A DNA stretch of 64,000 nucleotides from Bacteroidia bacterium (GTDB taxonomy: Bacteria; Bacteroidota; Bacteroidia; 2-12-FULL-35-15). Below are positions 44,993 to 55,700 of this stretch, one piece after another. The position numbers and the translations under genes were made by a program. The DNA is taken from assembly GCA_030654175.1 (NCBI GenBank), contig JAURXZ010000016.1, positions 62,001 to 126,000 on the forward strand, written 5' to 3'. Position 1 is the first letter of the stretch. Each line of letters begins with the position of its first letter. Under the pieces are notes generated by a model, which saw only the letters and a program-made list of their open reading frames with translations, had not been told where the DNA came from and ran no database searches.

Positions 44993-46009
44993 ATGATAAT
45001 AGATCTAAGAAGCGACACGGTCACGAAACCATCAAAAGGCATGTTAGATGCTATGTTCAATGCGGAAGTTGGTGATGATGTTTTTGGTGAAGAGCCAACT
45101 GTTAATGCGCTGGAAGAAAAAGTCGCAAAATTATTTGGCAAAGAAGCAGCATTGTTTTGCCCTTCAGGAACAATGACCAATCAAATAGGGATCAAATTAC
45201 ATACTCAACCCGGTGATGAAGTGCTTTGTGATGCTACAGCACATATTTATAATTACGAGGGCGGAGGAATTTCTTTTAATTCCGGTGCGCAGGCAAAATT
45301 ATTACAAGGCGTACGGGGACAAATTTCTGCACAACAAGTTGTGGAAAATATAAATCCGAATTATGACTGGTTAACACGAACCAGCCTTGTATGCATCGAA
45401 AACACAGCCAATAAAGCGGGTGGCAGTTATTATTCACTTCAACAAATGCAAGAACTTGCAAATGTGTGTAAAGAAAACAAGTTAAACTACCATTTGGATG
45501 GCGCACGGATTTTTAATGCCATTATTGAAAACGATTACACTCCATCAGATATTGGAAAATTATTCGATTCTATCTCTGTTTGTTTATCCAAAGGTTTGGG
45601 TGCACCTGTAGGCTCTCTTTTACTGGGCGATAAAGAATTCATCCGCAAAGCACGAAGAGTGCGTAAAGTTTTTGGTGGAGGAATGCGACAAGCCGGTTAC
45701 CTTGCTGCTGCAGGTATTTATGCATTGGATAATAATTTAACCCGTTTAAAAGAAGATCACAAACGGGCGAAACAATTGAGTGTAGTAATTAATGGATTAG
45801 ACTATGTTGATAGTGTATTACCGGTAGATACCAATATTATAATTTTTAATTTGAAAGAAAATATAAGACCGGATCTATTTTTGCAACAGCTAGCCTCAAA
45901 CAATATAAAGGCTACCAGCTTTGGTAAACAAGCAATTCGTTTTGTTACACATTTGGATTTTACAGATGAGATGCTGGAGAAAGTGGAAAATACCTTGAAA
46001 AATATTTAA
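44993..46009 (+). CDS. ltaE: low-specificity L-threonine aldolase
   Basis: 338 aa, fold type I PLP enzyme. It starts [20 protein letters not shown], followed by [32 protein letters not shown], the aromatic/His segment [10 protein letters not shown]-like [19 protein letters not shown], and the PLP Lys region [14 protein letters not shown]. It splits L-threonine or allo-threonine into glycine and acetaldehyde. The last ~100 bp of this gene are duplicated as a remnant 10.4 kb downstream (56373-56475), see findings. Confidence 0.94.
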   Translation: MIIDLRSDTVTKPSKGMLDAMFNAEVGDDVFGEEPTVNALEEKVAKLFGKEAALFCPSGTMTNQIGIKLHTQPGDEVLCDATAHIYNYEGGGISFNSGAQAKLLQGVRGQISAQQVVENINPNYDWLTRTSLVCIENTANKAGGSYYSLQQMQELANVCKENKLNYHLDGARIFNAIIENDYTPSDIGKLFDSISVCLSKGLGAPVGSLLLGDKEFIRKARRVRKVFGGGMRQAGYLAAAGIYALDNNLTRLKEDHKRAKQLSVVINGLDYVDSVLPVDTNIIIFNLKENIRPDLFLQQLASNNIKATSFGKQAIRFVTHLDFTDEMLEKVENTLKNI

Positions 46010-46143
46010 TTTCAAGGAACGAAGTAACAATATGATTCTCATTTAGCATGTTATTTATAATCTCAGCTTCTATAGCGAAATAATGTTTCCGCTTTATCCT
46101 GAGATATGATGCAACCATATCCAAACTTAAAGCATCTAATAGA

Positions 46144-46163
46144 GCTTAACTTTGAGGTTAAGC
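46144..46163 (+). promoter_or_regulatory. -7-like box inside an inverted repeat
   Basis: GCTTAAC (46144-46150) and GTTAAGC (46157-46163) are perfectly complementary around TTTGAG. TAACTTTG (46147-46154) matches TAnnTTTG. It lies 43 bp before the small secreted protein gene. No TTG is seen at the -33 distance, so this may be a regulated promoter or chance. Confidence 0.35.
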
Positions 46164-46205
46164 CAAACAATTTGGTCAATTTATTAAAACTATAAACTAT
46201 ATCTT

Positions 46206-46637
46206 ATGCAAAAATTGCCTTCCCTGTTTTTATTAATGATATTAATATTATTGGGCTTTAACAATAATGCCTTGGTAGCAAAACCTGAAAACAATAGCAC
46301 TTTTAAGGTCAAAATACAGGATCAAAAAGAAGCGAAAGGACAAACTTATATAATTATTGATAAGGGCAGTGTTACAGATATCCAGCCCTATATTGATGCC
46401 TTGAATAATTCTGACATGAGCAATCACCGACTGCTTAATAAGCGATATACAGTGGTTTTTAAAACCGGAGTTAAAGTGGAATTGTTTTCTGCCTCCGAAA
46501 TTTCGAAAAGTGGCCGTTTAATTATTTTATCTGACTATCTTGAAAATTTTGATGCCTCGCGCCAGGAGCCAATTTTTGCTTTAGGGGCTAATAATTTTAT
46601 AATTGAATATCATACGTCTTCTGCCAAGCATCACTAA
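46206..46637 (+). CDS. hypothetical secreted protein (143 aa)
   Basis: 143 aa with signal peptide ~1-25 (LPSLFLLMILILLGFNNNALVA). The mature part is ~118 residues of mixed alpha/beta character (KVKIQDQKEAKGQTYIIIDK, LNKRYTVVFKTGVKVELFSA, FALGANNFIIEYHTS), no Cys, no recognised domain. It lies 91 bp upstream of the giant adhesin-like gene in the same direction and is enclosed with it between ltaE and the ltaE remnant, so the two may have arrived and function together. The function is unknown. Confidence 0.65.
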   Translation: MQKLPSLFLLMILILLGFNNNALVAKPENNSTFKVKIQDQKEAKGQTYIIIDKGSVTDIQPYIDALNNSDMSNHRLLNKRYTVVFKTGVKVELFSASEISKSGRLIILSDYLENFDASRQEPIFALGANNFIIEYHTSSAKHH

Positions 46638-46660
46638 AAAATCTAATTTAATAATTGCTT

Positions 46661-46718
46661 ATTTGTTAATTTGAAAAGGTGCTACTGAAATTATCAAATT
46701 AATAAATCATCAAATTAA
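46661..46718. repeat. TTAATTTGA / TCAAATTAA inverted repeat upstream of the giant gene
   Basis: TTAATTTGA at 46666-46674 faces two copies of TCAAATTAA at 46694-46702 and 46710-46718. This is the same motif family as 33106-33135. It occupies the 91-bp spacer before the giant gene. Confidence 0.55.
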
Positions 46719-46728
46719 AAATATATGA

Positions 46729-49700
46729 ATGAAAAAATTACTCTTTACCCTTATTTCATTAATTCTGCTTGTAAATTTCAATTTATTTGCCCAACCGGCT
46801 AATAATAATTGTAATACTGCTCAAAGTTTAGGGTCTTTACCTACAACCGGATCCTGCAGTGGTGGACTCCAAAATGGCGCACCTGTTACTGTTTCAGGAA
46901 CAACTATTGGAGCAACTGCTACAAACCCTGCTATTTCAATACTTAATTGCCAGAGCGGATCAGCCGATCAGGCGGCTCCTGCTCTTGATGTATGGTATTC
47001 TTTTGTTGCCACAGGAACAACAGTTAATGTAACTATTACACCCGGTACTCCGGCTCTAGCAACACCTAATATTGGTCTTTGGACAGGATCATGCTCTAAT
47101 TTACAGGCATGGGGATGCGGGATCGGAAACACAAGCGGAAATTTATCAGCTTCCTTTACTCAAATTGTTATTGGTCAAACCTATTATATACAGGTTAGTG
47201 GAAATAATTCTACCGGAAGTGGTAACTTCAATTTATCTGTAGATAATGATATCGATTGTAATAATTGTAATACTATTGCTTCTATAACTGCAAGCCCTAC
47301 TCCCATTTTAGGCGCCTATCTTCCCGGACAGGTTGTTACTTTTTGTTATACGGTTTCGGACTGGAGCCAGCAAAATACCAACTGGTTTCACGGGATACAG
47401 ATCTCCATGGGTGCAGGATGGACAGGGACAATCTCTGGTACTGTACCTGCTGCAACCTGTCAGAGTATTACCGGTTATGATGGGGCTTGGATCTACTCCA
47501 ATACGGGTTTAGGTACTACTTTCGGACCGGGCTTTTATTTCGAAACAGTTTCAGGAGCCACTGACGCATCAAACAACTTTGGGGACAATTGCAGTGGAGC
47601 AGGAAAAAGCTGGACCTTTTGCTGGAATTTAACGGTTGATCCCGGCTGCGCTGTGGGATCCGATCTGAGTGTAACAGTAAACACAAGTGGTGATGGGGAA
47701 TCCGGTTCATGGTACAGTACTGGTTGTACTGGCGATCCTGCATTAGTTTTGCCCGCCCAGGGCGCTTGTTGCCAACCAACCATGACCAGCAGCCCCACTT
47801 GTATTGGACAATCTACAGGTACCGCAACTGCTACACCGGTTGGAGCAGGAACCTTTACCTATTCATGGGCTCCTGGCGGACAATTAACACAAACCGCAAC
47901 AGGATTAGCTGCCGGAACTTATACAGTCACTCTTACCAATACAGCCACACTTTGTGCTATAACCAATACAGTAATAGTTTCCACTACTCCATTACCCGTA
48001 TCAAATGCAGGCGCAGACATTTCATTATGTTCCGGAATTTCAGGTTCACTGGGAGCTGCAGCTATTTTAGGAAATACCTATTTATGGACACCGGGTACAG
48101 GTTTAAGCAGCACTACTTCGGCAAATCCAACTGTAACATTAACAAATACAGGATCAACAACAATTACCAGCACCTATACAATTACAACAACTAACACTGC
48201 CACCGGTTGCGTATCAACCGATCAGGTTATCGTGTCTGTTAAACCATCACCTGTTCTGATAATACCGGCCAATATCAGTCAGTGTGCCGGAACAATAGTA
48301 GCTGCCACTGTATTATCCAGTACCCCTTTAGGTGCTTCATACACCTGGACAAATTCAAATACAGCAATAGGCCTTGCTGCAAGCGGTACAGGAAATGTAC
48401 CTTCATTTACATCTGCAAATACAACAACAAGCCCGATAACCGCTACAATCACCATTACACCAACACTTAACGGTTGTACAGGCCCTCCGGCAACATATAC
48501 GATCACTATTCAGCCTTCAGCAATTTCCACATTTACACAAAGCCCAAACCAGTGTTTGGCAGGTAATAGCTTCTCTTTTACAAATACAGGGTCCAGCGCT
48601 TCAGGCTATACCTTTTCCTGGAACTTTGGTGGTGGCGGAGCAAATCCGGCAACTTCGATATCTAATAATCAGGCCGGAGTTACTTATTCAAGTCCGGGAA
48701 CCTATTCAATTACCCATATTGTTACTTCTGCCGGTGGCTGTAGCTCCACCTCCACCTCTACTGTTACCATATATTCGACACCAACCGCCATTGTTACAAT
48801 TCCTGTAAGCGCTTCCTGTGGTTTAAACGATGGATCAGTCACACTCGGGGCTGTTACCGGAGGTACTGCCGGCTATACCTATTCTTTTAATGGAAGTGGA
48901 TTTACTTCTTCAACAAATTATACCGCTTTGGCCCCCGGAACTTATACTGTTATTGTAAAAGATGCTAATGGATGCACCTTTACCACCACTGTTACCATAA
49001 CCACTACGCCAGGTCCAACAGCTTTGGCAGTAACTACTGTAAATTCCACCTGCGGTGCATCCAATGGTGCTATTAATATTGGGGCGGTTACAGGAGGAGT
49101 GGGCCCTTATACCTATTCAGTAAATGGTAGCGCTTTTACCACCACAACGAGTTATACAGGCTTTGCTGCCGGAACATACACAGTTATTGTAAAAGAAACA
49201 CAAGGTTGCCCATTTTCTGTAACGGCTACTATTATTAATACTCCCGGGCCAACGGCCTTAGCGACTTCCACTATTAATTCTACCTGTGGTAATTCAAACG
49301 GTACTGTTAATATTGGTGCTGTTACCGGTGGTACGGCCACTTATGTTTATTCATTCAATGGAAGCGCCTTTTCCGCAACGGTGAGTTATACCGGCTTAGC
49401 ACCAGGCACTTATTCAACTATTGTAAAGGATGCCAATGGTTGTACCTATACCACTTCTTCTACTATTGCTAATACTCCGGGGCCCACAGCTTTAGCTGTT
49501 AGCAATGTTAATGCCACTTGTGGTAACTCCAACGGAATAATTAATATAGGCGCTGTAACTGGTGGTATTGGTCCATATACCTATTCAGTGAATGCAGGTG
49601 CATACAGTGCATCAACAAGTTACCCAGGCTATGCTGCAGGTACGTATACTGTTATAGTAAAAGATGCGAATGGTTGTACTTTCAGCAATACAGCTACTGT

Positions 49701-52700
49701 AGTTGATGTACCGGGACCTACTGCTATTGTTATAACCACCAATAATTCCAATTGTGGAGCAAGTAATGGAGATATTGATCTTGGCAGTGTTACCGGAGGT
49801 ACCCCTACATACACTTATTCTGTAAATGGAAGTTCTTTTGATGGAACAACAAACTATAATGGATTTTCGGAAGGCACATACACTGTTATAGTAAAAGATG
49901 CAAATGGTTGCACTTTCACTACCTCTGCCTTTGTAAGTAGTAATAGCGGCCCTACTGCACTAGCAGTAAGTTCAACAAATTCAACATGTGGCTCAAGCAA
50001 TGCAACTGTTACCATTGGCACTGTTACCGGTGGAACAGGTCCTTATACTTACTCCTTTGATGGAAGCGGATATACTGCTACATTAAATTACCCGGGTTTG
50101 CCTGCCGGAACATACAATGTTATTGTAAAAGATTTCAATGGTTGTACATTTGCAACCTCTGTAATTGTTACTAATTTCCCTGTGCCTACTGCACTTGCAG
50201 TTACTACCATCAACTCCACTTGTGGTGCCGCAAATGGTATAATTAATATCGGGACGGTTACCGGAGGGGCGGGACCTTTTACCTATTCTGTAGATGCAAG
50301 TGCTTTTTCTTCTGTTTTGGTCTATTCCGGTTTTTCTGCCGGCACCTATAATGTGATCGTAAAAGATTTCAATGGTTGTACCTTCAATACTACCGCTACC
50401 GTAGTTGATACTCCGGGACCTACTGCAATTGCAACAACTTTAACAAATACTACATGTGGTAATTCCATTGGATCTGTTGTTCTGGGAGCTGTTACCGGTG
50501 GTACCTCCTTATTTACTTATTCTTTCGATGCAAGTCCCTTCACTTCAACTACTGTTTATGCTTCCTTAGCAGCAGGCAGTTATTCAATTATTGTTAAAGA
50601 TAATAACGGATGTACCTTTACTACTTCAGCAACGCTAACCGACACACCGGGACCTACTGCCCTTGCAACCAGTATCACTAATACTACTTGTGGCAGCAGC
50701 AACGGAACTATCACCATTGGCGCCACTACAGGTGGTACTCCATCCTATACGTATTCATTCAATGGAGGGGGCTTTACTTCCACTTCCAGCTTTACCGGTT
50801 TGGCTGCAACTACTTATTCTGTTATAGTTAAAGATGCCAACGGATGTACATTTACTGTTAATCCTGTTATAATTAATACTCCCGGTCCCACTGCTTTAGC
50901 CACTTCAACAACAGATGCTTCTTGTGGGGCAAGCAATGGCTCCGTTACAATGGGTGCCACTACCGGAGGTACAGCTCCTTATACATACTCAGTAAATGGC
51001 AGTACTTTCACAAGTTCGACTCTTTACAATGGATTAGCTGCAAATACTTACCCTGTGATCGTTCAGGATGCTTTTGGCTGCTCATTTTCTACATCAGTCA
51101 CTATTAACGACCTGAGCGGATTAACCGCCTCCCTTACCGCTCAAACAAATGTTAGCTGCAAGGATGGGAATAATGGTAGCGTAACAATCACAGCCGGTGG
51201 TTCTACAGGACCATATAGCTATTCAATAGATGGAGGAGTTTTTGGACCTAGCGGAACCTTCAGTGGATTGACACAAGGAGTTTATGCAGTAATGGCAAAA
51301 GATGGCAATGGATGTACAGTTTCCATAACAATTACAATAACACAACCATCAGAACTTACAGGTGTTATCACTTTACAAACGGATGTTAATTGTTTCGGAG
51401 GAGACAATGGTGCAGTTGCCGTAACTGCAAGTGGCGGCACTATCGATTATACCTATTCAATAGATGGAGGTGTATTTGGAAGTAATCCTTCATTTACTAA
51501 TTTGCTTGCAGGATCTCATGCGGTGGTTATTAAAGATGCGAACGGATGTACTGTAAACGTTTCGGTTACCATCACTCAGCCAACGGCATTATTATTGTCA
51601 TCATCATCAACCAGTGCCACATGTACCGCATCAAATGGTTCTGCTACTATTGTTGCTTCGGGTGCAACACCGATCTATACTTATTTATGGACTCCGGGCG
51701 GACAAACAACTTCAACCTCAAATAACATAACTGCCGGGACCTATTCAGTTCTTGTTACAGATGCTAATGGGTGTGCGCAAACTGCACCTGTTGTTGTTGG
51801 TGTTAATTCTGGTGGAACAGCTTCCATTTCTGCAAGTAACAATGTAACATGTACAGGTGCTAATAATGGAAATGCAACTGTTTCAATGAGCACGGGAGCT
51901 ACGCCTCCTTATACTTATTCATGGATCCCTTCCGGCCAGGCCACAGTTACTGCCATCGGCCTCGCTCCGGGGCTGCAAACGGTTACAGTTACTGATGGGA
52001 ATGGCTGCATCGCCACAACCGGTATTGTTATTACAGAACCAATTATTATCTCTGCTTTATTTACAAATGTGCATCTTACATGTAACGGCCTGAATAATGG
52101 CTTGTCAACTGTTTATGCGATAGGGGGAACTGCTCCCTATACTTATTTATGGTCTCCAACATCACAAACTACCCAGACAGCCGGTGGTTTGACTGCCGGT
52201 ACATACACCTGCACCATTACTGATGCGAATGGTTGTACAAAAATGGAAACAACAAGTATTACCCAACCTGTGGCGATTGTATTAACCGAAACCCATGCTG
52301 ATGCTAATTGTAACCTTTCAAATGGTTCCGCTACAGTTTCGGCAACAGGAGGTGTTGGATCATATACCTTTTCATGGAGCACAGTTCCTGTTCAAACTAG
52401 TGCAACTGTAACAGGGCTTGCATCAAATACATATGTTGCAACAGTGACTGATTTAAACGGATGTTCTCAAAACATACCGGTTACGGTTAATAACCTCGCA
52501 GGGCCAATTGCTACTGTATTCAGTACTACAAATGTTGCCTGTAAAAACCAACATAATGGAAATGTGACGGTAACAGTTAGTGGCGGCACAAATCCTTATA
52601 CCTATTTATGGTCGGACGGTCAAACATTTCCAACTGCCACTAACCTCGCAGCAGGAACATTTACACTTACTGCAACAGATGTTAATGGCTGTGTTGCAAC

Positions 52701-55700
52701 AATTTCAGCTATCATCACAGAACCGTTAGCGCTTACAACCACAATTACATCTGCTAACCCGGTATGTTTTGGAGCTTCTAACGGAACAATTGCCTCTACT
52801 GTAAGCGGTGGAACAGGTGGATATTCATATTTGTGGTCGCCCGGTGGCGCAACTACAAGCACCATATCAGGACTTGCTGCCGGTGCCTATATTTTGCAGG
52901 TAACCGATGCAAACGGGTGTATTGCGGTTACAAACGTTACGCTCAATAATCCCCCTTTAATTGCAGCAAATACAACTACAACAAATGTTACCTGCAGCGG
53001 CTTATGCAATGGAACAGCAACCGTTAGTCTATCTTCAGGCACCGGCCCTATTACTTATTTATGGAATGATGTTAATGCCCAGGCCACTCCAACGGCCACC
53101 TCATTATGTGCCGGTACTTATACGGTAACAGCTATAGACGCTAATGGTTGCAGCGCAACCGCAACAGCCTCTATAACAAGTCCTGCTGCATTAACAGTTA
53201 ACATCAGCTCTTCAGGAAATGTGTCCTGTTATGGTGCCTGTGACGGATTCGCATTGGCAGCAGTAACTGGCGGTTCAGCTCCGTTCAGCTTTTTGTGGAA
53301 TCCCGGTGGAACATCAGGAGCTTCAGTAAATAACCTCTGTGCGAACACCTATACGGCTACTGTTACAGATGGTAATGGTTGCACTGCGACTGTTAACGTA
53401 GTTATCACTCAACCAAATCCATTTACTGCTACTATTAACAATACCAATGTATCCTGCTTTAATGCTTGTGATGCACAGGCAACTGCTGTTTATTCAGGAG
53501 GTACGGGGCCTTATACATTCATGTGGACACCTTCTTTACAAACCAATGCAATTGCTACTGGACTTTGTGCGGGCATCCAGAACCTAGAGATAACAGATTC
53601 CCATGGTTGTGCTGCCACCAATTCGGTAGTGATCACTGAACCAACACTTCTTGCTGTTTCTACTTCAACCAACGCGGATTGTGGAACAGCAAATGGAGCG
53701 GCATGCGCACAGGTCATCGGTGGTTTCCCTCCTTTTGTATATTTATGGAATGATCCGGCAATACAAACTACAAGTTGTGCTTCCGCTTTAAATGCAGGAG
53801 TTTATACCATTTCAATAACAGATGCCCATGGTTGCAGCATTACAAAAATTGCAAACGTAAATGATAATGATGCCCCAGTGGTCACAATACCTACCAGTAC
53901 AGATATTACATGCAATGGTGCAAATAATGGCAGTGCTCAGGGAAGTATTTTAGGGGGCATCCTGCCATACACTATCAACTGGGCTCCCGGTGGCATGAAC
54001 ACCACTTTTATAAATAACTTAGCGGGGGGGATTTATTCCCTTATCGTTACTGACTCAGTTGGCTGTACAGGATCTGCTTCCGTAACAATCAACGAGCCTG
54101 CACCTTTGAACACAGGTATCATATCATTTATAAATGCCAGTTGTAATTTATCCTGTGACGGATCTGCCACAGTACTTGCTAATGGAGGGAATGCACCATA
54201 CACCTACCTTTGGAATGATGTGGGAACACAAACTTCATCTACTGCCACAGGATTATGTGCTCAAAATTATTCAGTAACCACTACTGATGCAAAAGCTTGC
54301 ACAAGTATTTCCATTGCCGAAATACTACAGCCTGCCCCAATCAGCATCTCCCTTGTTTCTTTAACAAATGTAATATGCAATGGTGGTAATAATGGTCAGA
54401 TAACTATCAGTGCTACCGGTGGAACCCAGGGATATACTTTCTCATGGGTACCTTCGGTTGGATCAAGTTCAATGATTACAAACCTTTTTGCAGGTACTTA
54501 TCAGGTAACTGTTACGGACTTAAATGGCTGTTCCAAAACAGTAAGTTTTAACATACTTGAGCCTGCACCGTTGGTTTTAACGGCTAATTCAAATCCCAGC
54601 ACCTGTAGTAACCCCAATGGAAGTGCGGGAGTGAGTGTGACCGGTGGCATTGCTCCCTATAATTATTTATGGACTCCAACGGGATCAACCACTGCAATTA
54701 TTACAAATGTAATTGCGGGTACTTATAACGTAACAGTCACTGGTTTTAATGGTTGTATTGCAACAGGGAGTTCAACAATACTTGATCTTTCCGGACCATC
54801 AATAAATAGCATTTCATATACACAACCTATATGTAATGGTACTTCTACCGGCACTGCCACTGTTGTTGCCAGCGGAGGCCAGCCTCTCTATACGTATTCA
54901 TGGACCGGACCGGGTGCTCAGACATCACAAACAGCTTCTGCACTACCAGCCGGACCTTTTACTATTATCGTGAAGGACCAAAATAATTGTACTGCTACAG
55001 GATATATCTTAATTCCACAACCCACACCTGTTCAGGTTATTACAAGTCCAACTGATACGATCTGTATCGGACAACTTGGTCAGATATATGGTGCCGGATC
55101 TGGTGGAACTCCGCTTTATTCACCTAACGGACCACCAACTTATACATATTCATGGCTTCCTGCTTCTTTCGATACTACCGGAGGACCATTTCCTGTTACA
55201 CCAACAATTACTTCCACCTATACGGTTATTGCAACAGATTCTAACGGTTGTGCTTCGCCACCAACTATTACCACGGTATTCGTTAATCCTCAAATTGCAG
55301 TTACAGCAACAGATGTTTCTCTATGTAACGGGGATTCTGTATCTATCAATGCGACTGCAACTGGTGGTAATGGTGGACCATATACTTATTCCTGGAATAA
55401 TGGTTCATCCACACAATCACAAACGGTTTACCCTACTGCCGGTACTTCGGTAAATTATATTGTTACTGCTAACGATATTGGTTGTTCAATCGAAGTTACA
55501 GATACAGCAACTGTTATTATTAATCCGCTGGCAGTTTCATTTATGACTGTTCCTGATACAGCCGGCTGTGATGACTTTACAGCACAATTCACCGGGATCA
55601 GTAATATTGGAACTACTTATACCTGGAACTTTGGTGATGGAACATCTGTACAAACAGGTAATCCGCTCTCTCATACTTATGTAACACCGGGCATTTACGA

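Noticed and set aside
47516-48808. Open frames in other phases and on the opposite strand within the giant gene (for example 47709-48194 +, 47535-47798 -, 52143-52382 -, 52620-52865 -, 55076-55453 +)
   Set aside because: They arise from the low-complexity Thr/Gly/Ser/Ala codons of the repeat array. They have no start signals or recognisable domains, and the giant frame has a complete domain structure from signal peptide to secretion domain.
48779-55030. A regularly spaced repeat array that could suggest CRISPR or satellite DNA
   Set aside because: The period is about 233 bp, the repeats diverge in codon-wise fashion and lie in one open frame. They are protein repeats.
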